Shown piece by piece: positions 24,649 to 34,300 of a DNA stretch of 64,000 nt (positions within the stretch are counted from its first letter, which is position 1; each line of letters begins with the position of its first letter). Below the pieces are notes generated by a model. The model did not search any database. It was not told the origin of the DNA and saw only the letters and a list, made by a program, of their open reading frames with translations. The position numbers and the translations under genes were made by a program. The DNA comes from Actinoplanes sandaracinus. Lineage in GTDB: Bacteria; Actinomycetota; Actinomycetes; Mycobacteriales; Micromonosporaceae. Location of the stretch: assembly GCF_030009775.1 (NCBI RefSeq), contig NZ_JASCTH010000005.1, positions 248,001-312,000 on the forward strand. Reading direction: 5' to 3'.

Positions 24649-25407
24649 ATGACCACCACCACTGCCGCACCCGGAGCGGTCACCTCGCTGCTCGGCCAGC
24701 AGGGTCAGGGCGGATCCACCCCGGCCGGCCAGGTCGACGCCCAGGGGATCTTCGACAGCATTCTGAAGAACCTGCCCGACATCATCCGCGTGGTGCAGGG
24801 CGTGGCGGCCGGGCAGTCCGCCGGCCCGCAGGGCTTCCAACAGCAGCAGGTCGACCCGCAGGGGCTGTTCGACAGCATCCTCAAGCAGCTGCCGACCATC
24901 ATCCGCGTGGTGCAGGGTGTCGTGGCCGGCCAGTCGGCCGGCCCGCAGGGCTACCAGCCGCAGGGCTACCAGCCCTACCAGCAGCAGGGCTACCAGCCGC
25001 AGGGGTACCAGCAGGGCTACCAGCCGCAGGACGCGCAACAGCAACAGCTCGACCCGCAGTTCCTGCAGTTCATCCTTCCGGCTCTGCCGGCGCTCATCGG
25101 CGCCGTCACCCAGCTGGTCCGGCCCCAGCAGGCCGGCCCCCAGCAGCAGATGTTCGGTCCGCAGATGTTCGGCCAGCAGGGCCAGCAGGGCCAGCAGCTC
25201 GACCCGCAGGGACTGTTCGACAGCATCCTCAAGCAGCTGCCGACCATCATCCGCGTGGTGCAGGGCGTCGTGACCGGCCAGTCCGCGGGCCCGCAGGGCT
25301 TCCCGTCCACCCCGCAGTCGCAGTTCCCCACGAACCCCTTCCCGTGGAGTTCCGGCTGGACCGGCTGGCCGTTCCAGCCGCGTCCCACCATGCAGATGAC
25401 CAACTAG
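24649..25407 (+). CDS. Gln-rich protein with four amphipathic-helix repeats
   Basis: Unknown function. 252 residues, no signal peptide. Four units start with V/LDPQ and contain a helix such as LFDSILKQLPTIIRVVQGVV followed by GQSAGPQG: residues about 29-63, 68-102, 134-165 (diverged, more hydrophobic: FILPALPALIGAVTQLV) and 184-218. Linkers are Gln/Gly/Tyr-rich (GYQPQGYQPYQQQ, QQMFGPQMFGQQGQQ) like low-complexity assembly segments. The start at 24649 follows AAAGGAG; an upstream ATG at 24568 lacks a ribosome site and lies against the operator sites. First gene of the module; possibly a scaffold, assembling or membrane-active protein that the downstream proteases act on. Confidence 0.8.
   Translation: MTTTTAAPGAVTSLLGQQGQGGSTPAGQVDAQGIFDSILKNLPDIIRVVQGVAAGQSAGPQGFQQQQVDPQGLFDSILKQLPTIIRVVQGVVAGQSAGPQGYQPQGYQPYQQQGYQPQGYQQGYQPQDAQQQQLDPQFLQFILPALPALIGAVTQLVRPQQAGPQQQMFGPQMFGQQGQQGQQLDPQGLFDSILKQLPTIIRVVQGVVTGQSAGPQGFPSTPQSQFPTNPFPWSSGWTGWPFQPRPTMQMTN
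24853..25299 (+). repeat. two near-identical 99-bp direct repeats
   Basis: Positions 24853-24951 and 25201-25299 match at 94 of 99 bases and encode repeat units 2 and 4 of the Gln-rich protein. Three of the five differences fall in or next to the GQSAGP linker. A diverged further copy begins near 24739. The similarity points to recent duplication or ongoing homogenisation. Confidence 0.85.
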
Positions 25408-25444
25408 AGCCCGCCGCGGCAACCAGGGAAGGAAGTTGATCGCG

Positions 25445-25690
25445 ATGACCGCGACTGCCACGCCCACGGCGCAGCAGCAGCAGACCGCGCAGTTGCTGGT
25501 GCTGCTGCGCCAGTACGTCGTGAGCCACGTGCGGCAGTTCCCGTTCCTGCTGCCGTCGGTGGCGACGCTGCGGGAGGCCGCCGGGCTCTACGGCCGCAAC
25601 GACCCCCAGGGCGCCTATCAGAAGGGTGTGGAGGCGTACCAGTTCATCATGCGGACTCGTGCCGCCTTCCCCAGCCTGCCGTTGCCGTAG
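25445..25690 (+). CDS. 81-aa protein of the protease module, unknown
   Basis: Short cytoplasmic protein: a Thr/Gln-rich N-terminus (TATATPTAQQQQ) then predicted helices QLLVLLRQYVVSHVRQ and YQKGVEAYQFIMRTRA. It shares the NDPQGAYQ wording with the DPQG motif of the preceding repeat protein. ATG at 25445 follows AAGGAAG by ten bases; a TTG at 25436 is also in frame. Its position between repeat protein and prodomain-like protein suggests a structural or adaptor partner. No family recognised. Confidence 0.7.
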   Translation: MTATATPTAQQQQTAQLLVLLRQYVVSHVRQFPFLLPSVATLREAAGLYGRNDPQGAYQKGVEAYQFIMRTRAAFPSLPLP

Positions 25691-25700
25691 GGGCGCGGCG

Positions 25701-25922
25701 ATGAAGCAGCGCTACATCCTCGGCGGGAGCCCGGCCCTGGTCCGTGCTCTCGTCGAGGTGCTGACCGCGGACTCCGAGGTCGACCTGATCGCGACCGGAG
25801 GACCCGCCGACGCGCCCACCCGCCTCGTGGTCGACGCACCGCGGGAGTGGGCCGACCTGATGCGCGCCGCGTTCCGCGGCCACCTCGTCGTCGAGCCCGA
25901 CGCTCCCCTCGATCTGTGCTGA
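25701..25922 (+). CDS. 73-aa subtilase-prodomain-like protein
   Basis: Short protein MKQRYILGGSPALVRALVEV... ending HLVVEPDAPLDLC. It resembles the N-terminal 112 residues of the following subtilase, where HYLVARRDP is followed by a central LAVLLDTP and by ILVEEDAPLQL: both show Arg-(His)-Tyr-(Ile/Leu)-(Leu/Val) at the start, a central LVVD/VLLD-x-P strand and a terminal V-E-x-DAPL-x-L. It is probably a free-standing copy of the protease prodomain, as a chaperone or inhibitor. Starts 10 bases after the previous stop; ends 33 bases before the subtilase. Similarity was judged by eye. Confidence 0.65.
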   Translation: MKQRYILGGSPALVRALVEVLTADSEVDLIATGGPADAPTRLVVDAPREWADLMRAAFRGHLVVEPDAPLDLC

Positions 25923-25955
25923 GGTTCCACCGTCTCACCCAGCCGGGAGATAGCC

Positions 25956-27647
25956 ATGCCCCCTTCCGCCCGGCGGCGCCAACCGTCGCCGCCCGACCCG
26001 GACAGCTCATCGTTCAACCCCCGCGAAAGGCACTACCTGGTCGCCCGCCGCGATCCCGTTCTTCTCCCCGCCGGTGAAACCCCGCTGTCCGGGGACGCTC
26101 TGGAGGAGATGCTCAGAAGCGAGGACGGCGTCGTCGTGGAACGGACGATGGGGCCGCAGAGCCTCGCCGTCCTGCTGGACACTCCGGCCTCGCTGCAGCA
26201 GGTGATCCTCGCCCGCATGTCGGACGAGAAGGCCGCCGAGCTCGCCGCGAACCGGCAGATCCTCGTCGAGGAGGACGCGCCGCTGCAACTGTCCCCGGTG
26301 GCTCCTCCGGTCGAGGACATCAACCCGGCGGCTCTCAACCCCTTCGGCGCCGGCACGACTTGGCGGATCCGGGTCACCGGCCCCGACGACGCGCCCGTCG
26401 CCAACGCCGCGGTGTTCCTGTACGGCAGCGGCGTCCCGGCGCAGGGACGCACCGACGACGACGGCAACACCGAGGTGACCCTCTTCAACGATTCCCCGGA
26501 CACCTTGCGGGCCCTGTACGTCAACCCCCAGTCGAGGTTCTGGAGCCTGTGGCTCGACCGGCCCCGGCTGATCAGCGGGGACGTCAACCAGGTCAAGCTG
26601 GTGCCGCTGGCCTCGATGATCCCGAACCTGTCCGACAACCAGATCTTCGGCTGGGGTCAGCGCATCATGCGCCTGGACCGGCTGGATCCGTCGACGACCG
26701 CCGCGAACATCAAGGTCGCGGTGATCGACTCCGGCGCCGCGACCTCGCACCGCGACCTCGGCCACATCAGGCGGGGCCAGGACCTGACCGTCCTCCCACC
26801 GGACGACGCGACGTGGGCCAACGACACGTTGGGGCACGGCTCGCACTGTTCCGGGATCATCGCGGCCCGCGACGCCAAGAGCGGCATCCGCGGCTTCGCG
26901 CCCCAGGCCCAGATCCACGAGCTGCGGATCTTCCCCGGTGGACGGTTCAGCAGTCTTCTCGACGCCCTGGACTACTGCATCGAGCAGCAGATCGACGTGG
27001 TGAACATGAGCCTGGGCACGCAGACCGCCTCGGAGTTGGTCGCCCAGAAGATCAGGCAGGCCAAGCAGTTCGGCGTGGCCTGCATCGCGGCCGCCGGCAA
27101 CTCCGCGGGCCCGGTCCAGTTCCCCGGATCCATTCGCGACGACGTCCTCACGGTCAGCGCGGTCGGCCGGGTCGGCGAGTTCCCGCCCAACAGTTTCCAC
27201 GCCCAGCAGAACGCCGGTCCCGTCGACAACGGGTACTTCTTCGCCAAGTTCAGCTGCTTCGGTCCCGAGGTGGACGTGTGCGCGCCCGGCGTGGCCGTGC
27301 TGTCCTCGGTGCCGGCCGACGGTTACGCGGCCTGGGACGGCACCTCCATGGCCGCCCCGCACGTCGCCGGGCTCGCCGCCCTGACGCTGGCCAACCATCC
27401 CGACTTCACCGACGGGTTCAAGGGCCACGACGCCGCCCGCGTCGACCGGCTGTTCCAGATCATCAAGCAGAGCGCCACCCAGCTCAACCTGGGCGGGCCG
27501 GAACGCACCGGCGCCGGCGTGCCCGACGTCCTGCGCGCCCTGGGGACCGCGGCCGCCGCACCGGCCACCGGCGGCGCGGGCGCCGACATCATCACCGCCC
27601 AGTTGGAGGAGCTGCGCCGCGCCTACGCGGACGCCGGGTTGCTCTAG
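25956..27647 (+). CDS. intracellular subtilase (S8) with prodomain and beta domain
   Basis: Serine protease of 563 residues without a signal peptide. Prodomain-like region about 25-112; a beta-sandwich segment (about 128-215, WRIRVTGPDDAPVANAAVFL, like carboxypeptidase-regulatory domains); then the S8 domain with Asp258 (VAVIDSG), His294 (LGHGSHCSG), Asn382 (AAAGNSAG) and Ser464 (DGTSMAAPHVAG). The catalytic set is complete. The C-terminal 30 residues form a low-complexity linker and helix (QLEELRRAYADAGLL). A leaderless, self-inhibited protease next to a second leaderless protease suggests a cytoplasmic cascade. Confidence 0.9.
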   Translation: MPPSARRRQPSPPDPDSSSFNPRERHYLVARRDPVLLPAGETPLSGDALEEMLRSEDGVVVERTMGPQSLAVLLDTPASLQQVILARMSDEKAAELAANRQILVEEDAPLQLSPVAPPVEDINPAALNPFGAGTTWRIRVTGPDDAPVANAAVFLYGSGVPAQGRTDDDGNTEVTLFNDSPDTLRALYVNPQSRFWSLWLDRPRLISGDVNQVKLVPLASMIPNLSDNQIFGWGQRIMRLDRLDPSTTAANIKVAVIDSGAATSHRDLGHIRRGQDLTVLPPDDATWANDTLGHGSHCSGIIAARDAKSGIRGFAPQAQIHELRIFPGGRFSSLLDALDYCIEQQIDVVNMSLGTQTASELVAQKIRQAKQFGVACIAAAGNSAGPVQFPGSIRDDVLTVSAVGRVGEFPPNSFHAQQNAGPVDNGYFFAKFSCFGPEVDVCAPGVAVLSSVPADGYAAWDGTSMAAPHVAGLAALTLANHPDFTDGFKGHDAARVDRLFQIIKQSATQLNLGGPERTGAGVPDVLRALGTAAAAPATGGAGADIITAQLEELRRAYADAGLL

Positions 27648-27658
27648 CCGGCTACCGG

Positions 27659-28747
27659 ATGCCCGGTGGCGCCGCGGGACCAGCCGGCTCCCTGGCCCGC
27701 GGCGCCACCACATCGGTCACCGTCGCCGGCGCCGTGCCCGCCGGGGCCAGCATGCCGGGAGAGGACGTGTATCCGAACGGACGTCGCATCGTCGCGCCGG
27801 CCGCCATCGTGTCCCCGGGCGAGCAGAAGGACCTCGCCCGGGCATGGGCCGGCGCGGTCCGGGGAGAGATCTGGCGCAGGGAACCCCTGCACCGCAAAAT
27901 CGAATACGCGAGGCGGGCCGGACTCGGCCTGCCGCCGGACCCCGACGCCGTCACCACCGACCTGGCCCTGGAAGGCATCGCCGGCAGTCCGCACCTGTTG
28001 CCCGGGAACTGGTTGCGGCGAGGCGCGGACATCAGCGACACGGTCGCGCTCCTGGAGACCCCGGCCGGGGACGCCACCGGTTTCCTCGTCTCCGACTGGT
28101 TGCTGATGACCAACGCGCACGTGCTGCCGAGCGCCGAGGTCGCCGCCCGGTCCACGGCCCGGTTCCGCCACCAGGAGAACGCGGCCGGGCGGATCGGCCG
28201 GAGCCGCCAGCACACCCTGGACCCGGACCGGTTCTTCCTCGCCGAACCCGGCCTGGACTACGCCGTCGTCGCGGTCGCCGCCCACGGCCGCACCGGGCGC
28301 GGCCCGGGACGCACCTACGGTTTCGTTCCGTTGATCGGCGCCACCGGCAAGATCCTGCTCGGGCAGCCGGTCAACGTCGTCCAGCACGCCGGCGGCCGAT
28401 CCCGGGAGATCGCGGTTCGCGACAACCGGCTGCTCGAACTGACCGGCGCCCATCTGGTCTACGCCGCCGGCGCCGCGGCCGGCTCGTCCGGCGCCCCGAT
28501 CTTCAACGACCGGTGGGAGCTGGTCGCCCTGCACCGCCGCCTCGTCGAGACGCGTGACGCCCAGGGGCGGCTCGTCGATATCGACGAGCACCCGGTGATC
28601 GGCGAACCGGAGTCGCCGCACCGGCGCTGGACCGCCGGTCAGGGCGTCCGGGTCTCCGCGATCGTCACCGACCTCGGGTCCCGCGGTCTCACCGCGGCGC
28701 GGCAGATCCTGCTCACCGGACTCCTGACCCCCGGCGGGTCGCGCTGA
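27659..28747 (+). CDS. trypsin-like serine protease, leaderless
   Basis: A 362-residue protein with a C-terminal chymotrypsin-fold domain of the trypsin-2/V8 type: His154 (MTNAHVLP), Asp200 (EPGLDYAVVAV) and Ser277 (GSSGAPIFN). The N-terminal 125 residues are helical and unassigned (EQKDLARAWAGAVRG, LHRKIEYARRAGLGLP). No export signal. Related peptidases with N-terminal interaction domains occur in bacterial conflict and signalling systems. Last gene of the module, 11 bases after the subtilase stop; the start has only a weak ribosome site. Confidence 0.82.
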   Translation: MPGGAAGPAGSLARGATTSVTVAGAVPAGASMPGEDVYPNGRRIVAPAAIVSPGEQKDLARAWAGAVRGEIWRREPLHRKIEYARRAGLGLPPDPDAVTTDLALEGIAGSPHLLPGNWLRRGADISDTVALLETPAGDATGFLVSDWLLMTNAHVLPSAEVAARSTARFRHQENAAGRIGRSRQHTLDPDRFFLAEPGLDYAVVAVAAHGRTGRGPGRTYGFVPLIGATGKILLGQPVNVVQHAGGRSREIAVRDNRLLELTGAHLVYAAGAAAGSSGAPIFNDRWELVALHRRLVETRDAQGRLVDIDEHPVIGEPESPHRRWTAGQGVRVSAIVTDLGSRGLTAARQILLTGLLTPGGSR

Positions 28748-28780
28748 CCGCACCGGGGGCCGGATCGACGCCGAGCGTGC

Positions 28781-30958
28781 TCAGCGCTGCCAGGTGAGCG
28801 TCGTGGCGCCGGTGCCCTCCGCGGGCACCGTGTAGCTGTGGTTGGCGCCGCCCTCCCAGGTCACCGACCCGTTCGCGGCCACCTTGACGAACTTGTACTC
28901 CACCCGGGCGCCGGCCGGCAGGTCGGCGACGATGACGCCGCGGGACGTGTTCGGCACCCGCGGCAGGGGACCCACGGCCTTCTCCCGGTTGGTGGACCAC
29001 TTGCCCAGTTCGGTGACGTTACCGGTCAGGTAGACGGACTCACCGGCACCGATCGCCGGAAGGTTCTCGACGGTGAACTGCACGGGGACCGGCTTCCCGG
29101 TCTGGCTGAGAACCTGGTACTCGTTGCTGGTGCCGGAGCCGGTGCTGACCGTGACGGCGACGGAGCCCGTGGCGACGCCCGCCGGGACCGTGGCGGTGAT
29201 CCGGTCGGCCTTCCAGTCCCGCACACTCGCGGTGACACCACCGACCTTGACGGTGCCGCCGGCGCCGAAGCCGACGCCCTCGACGGTGATGGTGCCGCCC
29301 GCGCGAGTCACGACCGGACCCACGCCGCCGATCAGCGGGGCGGTGGCCTCGGGCGCCCGGTGCGACCAGACCGCGATCTTGCCGGCGCCGAGCGTCGCGG
29401 TGGCGGTCGTCCGGTCGGCGCCCGAGCCGTCGTTGACGGTCAGGCTGAAGCCGCCGTGGGTGCCCTCCAGCACATCGGGGTAGGTGCCCGCGGGCAGCGC
29501 GGTGCGCAGTCCGTCGAGCTGGTAGTCCCGCGAGCCCTTGTTGATGGCGGCGAGCACGACGTTGTCGCCGAACTTGCGCTCGTAGACGTACACGTCGTCG
29601 TTGAGCCACCGTTCCTGGTGGTTGCCGTAGGGCACCGCGGGGTTGGTCCGGCGCAGCGCGGAGAGCTTCTGGACCTCGCGGTACGCCGCGGAGTCCTCGT
29701 TGAAGCTGTTCATCTTCGCCCGGTTGTACGGGGTCCTGCCGCCACCGGTGTCGTTGTGCAGGTACTGCTCCGTGCCGTAGTACAGGCACGGCGTACCGCG
29801 AGTGGTCATCAGGAAGGCGAGCGCGCGGTGCAGCGCCGCCGGGTCCGGGTTGACCGTTCCGAACCGCCGCGTGTCGTGGTTCTCGAGGAACGTGACCAGG
29901 TTCTCCTCGTGCGTGTAGTCCCGGTTGGTCCGGTCGATCGCCGCGTCCAAGGACTTCATCGAGGCGCCGGTGCCGAACACGTCGCGGATCGAACGGTTGG
30001 TGTAGAAGTCCATGGCCGCGATGCCGCTGGTGTTGGCGAACTTGACCTGCTCGGGGTAGAGCGGGTCGCCCTGGTCACCCATGTACCACTCGCCGAAGAT
30101 CGCGGCGCTCTTGCGGGAGGTCACGGAGTCGGCGAAGGAGCGCTGCCAGCCCAGGGGCATGTGCTTGACGGCGTCCATCCGGATGCCGTCGACACCGCGG
30201 TCCATCCAGTAGCCGGCGTCGTCCTTGAGCAGCTGGTCGATCCGGGGGTGCTGCTGGTTGAGGTCGGAGATGCCCTCCAGGCTGTAGTTCTGGTTCTGGT
30301 AGGCGTCGTTCCAGTCGGTGATCCCCGGCGTGTGGTGGAAGTACCCGTTGCTGTCCTCACCGAACTTGCCGACGAGCCGGCCATCGTCGTACAGCGCGCC
30401 GTCCTCGGCCCGGCCCGGCGGGTTGGTCCCGTTGGGCGACCAGTCCATGATCACCTTGATGTTCCTGGCGTGCGCCGCCGACACGAGCTCGTCGAACTCC
30501 TCGGACGTGCCGAAGCGTTCCTCCACTCTCCGGAAGTCGCGGGGCCAGTAGCCGTGGTACCCGGTGTAGGACTTTCCGTCCTGGACCGAGGGCACGTTGA
30601 TGTTGTCGACGTGCGGGGAGAGGTAGATCGCTCCGACGCCCATGTTCTTGAGGTAGTCCATCTTCTGGGTGATGCCGGCGAAGTCACCTCCCATGTATTT
30701 GTGCCACTCCTGCGGGTCGCTGAGCTTGTCCTTGTCGTAGAACATGCCGGGCACGTCTCCCGGGTTGTTGTTCTCCGGGTTGCCGTCGTTGAACCGGTCC
30801 GTGGTGATCTGGTAGCAGAGATCCTGCTTGAGGCTGGCCGGGTTGCCGGTGTAGGGCGCCACCGGCGCGTTCGCGGCTTGAACGGGCTGCTGAGACGCGG
30901 GCAGGAGCGAGATCGCCGCTACCGTCGCGACGAGAGCACGCCTGGCATGACGTTGCAC
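28781..30958 (-). CDS. acbD: acarviosyl transferase AcbD, CGTase-like GH13
   Basis: Secreted 725-residue enzyme that exchanges the sugar acceptor of acarviosyl compounds; length matches the known acarviosyl transferase (about 724). Signal peptide with QAANA; GH13 barrel with nucleophile Asp in DGIRMDAVKH, acid Glu in AIFGEWYMG and stabiliser Asp in FLENHDTRRF; an IPT/TIG domain (APLIGGVGPVVTRAGG); and a C-terminal CBM20 starch-binding domain (VYLTGNVTELGKW). GTG at 30958 follows AAGGAG. Divergent from acbE. Confidence 0.85.
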   Translation of the reverse strand: MQRHARRALVATVAAISLLPASQQPVQAANAPVAPYTGNPASLKQDLCYQITTDRFNDGNPENNNPGDVPGMFYDKDKLSDPQEWHKYMGGDFAGITQKMDYLKNMGVGAIYLSPHVDNINVPSVQDGKSYTGYHGYWPRDFRRVEERFGTSEEFDELVSAAHARNIKVIMDWSPNGTNPPGRAEDGALYDDGRLVGKFGEDSNGYFHHTPGITDWNDAYQNQNYSLEGISDLNQQHPRIDQLLKDDAGYWMDRGVDGIRMDAVKHMPLGWQRSFADSVTSRKSAAIFGEWYMGDQGDPLYPEQVKFANTSGIAAMDFYTNRSIRDVFGTGASMKSLDAAIDRTNRDYTHEENLVTFLENHDTRRFGTVNPDPAALHRALAFLMTTRGTPCLYYGTEQYLHNDTGGGRTPYNRAKMNSFNEDSAAYREVQKLSALRRTNPAVPYGNHQERWLNDDVYVYERKFGDNVVLAAINKGSRDYQLDGLRTALPAGTYPDVLEGTHGGFSLTVNDGSGADRTTATATLGAGKIAVWSHRAPEATAPLIGGVGPVVTRAGGTITVEGVGFGAGGTVKVGGVTASVRDWKADRITATVPAGVATGSVAVTVSTGSGTSNEYQVLSQTGKPVPVQFTVENLPAIGAGESVYLTGNVTELGKWSTNREKAVGPLPRVPNTSRGVIVADLPAGARVEYKFVKVAANGSVTWEGGANHSYTVPAEGTGATTLTWQR

Positions 30959-31323
30959 GAGCTACTCCTTGCTAGGGGATCGAGTGGGCCGGCTCCGGGA
31001 AGCGCGCTCGGCCGACCCCGGGACCGCCTGCAAGAACTTGCAGCAGTCGCCGAGGTGATGGCCATACCGTCGCGCAGGCGCCGCTCCGATTTCAAGCCGG
31101 GCCATCGGAGAATTCTCGCAGTCGGTGCCACGAGCATCGACAGACAGTGATGAGAAGTGGCGTTGAAGTGCATCTATCTCGTACAAGATGGATCTCGCTG
31201 CACCCTGAACCGCCTCCTATGATCTGGGCAACACTGTCAGCAAGTCGTTGCATGCACCGCAATTTCTTGCAATGCCATGCCGCGGCCACTAGCGTCCGGG
31301 CCACATCCCAGGAAAGGTCCACC
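30959..31323. promoter_or_regulatory. divergent acbD-acbE promoter with CTTGCAG operators
   Basis: 365 bases without a gene. It contains a 16-base palindrome CTGCAAGAACTTGCAG at 31028-31043, 70 bases upstream of acbD, and GCAATTTCTTGC at 31259-31270, 54 bases upstream of acbE, preceded by GTCGTTGCATGCA. These resemble the CTTGCAG repeats at Streptomyces alpha-amylase promoters bound by LacI-type MalR/Reg1 repressors, and known acb control by the MalR-like AcrC. Confidence 0.65.
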
Positions 31324-34300
31324 ATGGATAGGCTCCTGAAATTCTGCTTGCCCGGAGTGCTGCTGGCCGCCGGTGGAGCACTGTCGGTCCCCGGCTCCGC
31401 ACATGCCGCCCCCGTCCGCGCTCCCTCGCCCGCCGAAGCGGCCGCCGTCTGGAACAGCGACCGCCCGCCCTCTCAGGCCGAACAGCTGTACCTCGTCGTG
31501 CCCGACCGGTTCGCCAACGGTGACACCGGCAACGACCAGGGAAAGCTGACCGGCGACCGGCTCACCACCGGGCACGACCCCACCGACGCCGGCTTCTATC
31601 ACGGCGGCGACATCCAGGGCGTGATCGACAAACTCGACTACATCCAGGGGCTCGGCACCACGGCGATCTGGCTGACCCCGATCTTCGAGAACAAGCCGGT
31701 GCAGGGCACCGGAAAAGACGCCTCCGCCGGCTACCACGGTTACTGGATCACCGACTTCACCCGGGTCGACCCCCATTTCGGCACCAATGAGGACCTGAAA
31801 CGCCTGGTCGAGCTGGTGCACCAGCGCGGCATGAAGATCTACCTCGACATCGTCGTCAACCACACCGCCGACGTCATCAAGCACGCCGAGGGCACGGCCT
31901 ACGTGGACAAGGGGACCGCTCCCTACCGCGACACCCGGGGCCGGGCCTTCGAGGACCGCAACTACGCCGACGCGACACACGGCTTCCCGAAGGTCGACAA
32001 GAAGTCGTTCCCGTACGAGCCGGTCTTCGCCACCCCGGCGGACGCCACCGTGAAGAAGCCCGCGTGGCTCAACGACCCGGCCATGTACCACAACCGGGGC
32101 GAGACCACCTTCGGCGGCGAGAACGCCGAGTACGGCGACTTCACCGGCGGGCTCGACGACCTGTGGACCGAACGTCCCGAGGTGGTGCGCGGCCTGACCG
32201 ACATCTACGCCGACTGGGTGCGGCAGTTCGACGTCGACGGTTACCGGCTCGACACTCTCAAGGCCACCAATCTGGCGTTCTGGCCCACCTTCACGCAGGG
32301 CGTGCAGAAGGCCGCGGCCCAGGCCGGCAAGCCGGACTTCTTCATGTTCGGCGAGGTCTGGAGCAAGGACCAGGAGGTCGGATCCACCTACGTCCGCCGG
32401 GGCGGCCTGCCAGCCACCATCGACTTCCCCTTCCAGGGCGCGGCGCAGAGCTTCGTCACCGGCAAGGCCGCCGCCCGCAGCCTGGCCGACCTGTACGCCA
32501 AGGACGACCTCTACACCGCGGCCGGCACCGACGCCGGCCGGCTGCCCACCTTCCTCGGCAATCACGACATGGGGCGGATCGCCACCCTGATCAAGGCCGG
32601 CGACAACGCCACCGGCGTGCGCCGCCTCCAGCTCGCCAACGAGCTCATGTTCCTCACCCGCGGGCAGCCGGTCGTCTACTCCGGCGACGAACAGGGCTTC
32701 ACCGGCGCCCTCGGTGACAAGGGGTCCCGGCAGGACATGTTCGCCAGCCGGACACCGGATTACCTGGACGACGAGCTGATCGGTACCACCAGCACCCACG
32801 CGACCGGCAACTACGACGCCGGGCACCCGCTGTACCGCACGATCGCCGAGCTCGGCGCGCTGCGCAAGGCGCACCCGGTGCTCCGCGACGGCATGCAGAT
32901 CACCCGGTACGCGGCCGACCGCCCCGGCGTCTTCGCGGCCTCCCGGATCGACCGCACCGCACGGGCGGAGTACGTGATCGCCGTGAACAACGCCGCGACC
33001 GCGCAGACGGCCACGTTCGACACGTCCACCCCGGAATCCGGATTCGTCCCGGTCTACGGCGCCGGCGAGGCCGCTGCCACCGGCGCCGACGGCAAGCTGA
33101 CCATCACCGTGCCGCCACTGTCGGCCGTGGCCTACCGGGCGGACAAGACGATCCCCGCGCCGTCGGCCGCACCGACCGTGGCGTTCACCAGCCCCACGGC
33201 CGGCGCCCTGGTCCCGACCCGTACCGAACTGGCCGCCACGACCACCGGCGACCCGCTGGCGACCGTCACCTTCTCTGCCAAGATCGGCAACAGCGCGTGG
33301 CGTGAGGTCGGCACGGCCGGCCGCGCCCCGTACCGTGCCTACCACGACCTCACCGGACTGGCCGGCGGCACCGCCGTGCAGTACCGGGCCGTCGTCCGCG
33401 ACGGTCAGGGCCGGACCTCCACCGCCACCACGCGCATCAACGTGGGCACCGCCCGGCCCGAAGCCGGTTACGCCGTCGTGCACTACCAGCGACCGGGTGG
33501 CGACTACGACAACTGGCGCCTGCACGCCTCGGGCGACGTCGAACCGGCCGAGCCGGCGCCCTTCACCGGCGAGGACGCCTACGGCCGCTTCGCCTGGGTC
33601 AAGATCAAGCCTGGGGCCAAGAAGGTCACCTTCACCGTGCGGGACGAGAACGGCGTCAAGGACGTCGACGCCGACCGGTCGCTGAACCCGAAGCAGACGC
33701 CGGAGATCTGGCTCAAGCAGGGTGACCCGGCCATCTCCTACGAGGGCCCGGCCCCGGCGCCGGCGCCGAACACCGCGGTCCTGCACTACCGGCGCCCGGC
33801 CGGCGATTACGACGGCTGGGGCCTGCACATGTGGGACGGCGCGGCCACCCCGACCGCGAACTGGGGCGCCCCGTTCCTCCCCGAGTCGTTCGACAGCTTC
33901 GGGGCGGTCTTCCGGATCCCGCTCGCTCCCGGCGCGACCGGGCTGAGTTACATCATGCACGCCGGCGACACCAAGGACCTGCCGGGCGACCAGCGCCTCG
34001 AATTCGCCGGCGCGGGCCGCGAGGTCTGGCTCCTGGGCGGCGTCCAGGAGCGGTTGCTCCCCTCGGTGGTGAAACCGGCACGCCTGGACCTGACCAAGTC
34101 GGAGGCGGTCCGGGTGGACCGCAACACCATCGCCTGGAAGTTCGGCACGCCGAACACCCTGGAACCGGCCGGGGCGGCCACCGACGGCCGGGTGTACGAC
34201 CTCGTCCACGCCCCGAAGGGCGGCCTGAGCATCGTCGACGGCGAACTCTCCGGCGAGTACCGCAGCGTCCGGCTGGAGGCGCAGCGCGACGGTCTCACCG

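Noticed and set aside
21618..24683. 1021-codon minus-strand frame longer than the LuxR regulator
   Set aside because: It is an Arg/Pro-rich shadow of the regulator; only the other frame has Walker motifs and the LuxR HTH.
24649..25407. Transmembrane or gasdermin-like protein
   Set aside because: The helices are amphipathic with Lys/Arg/Asp, interrupted by Pro, and no gasdermin-like fold or autoinhibitory tail can be seen.
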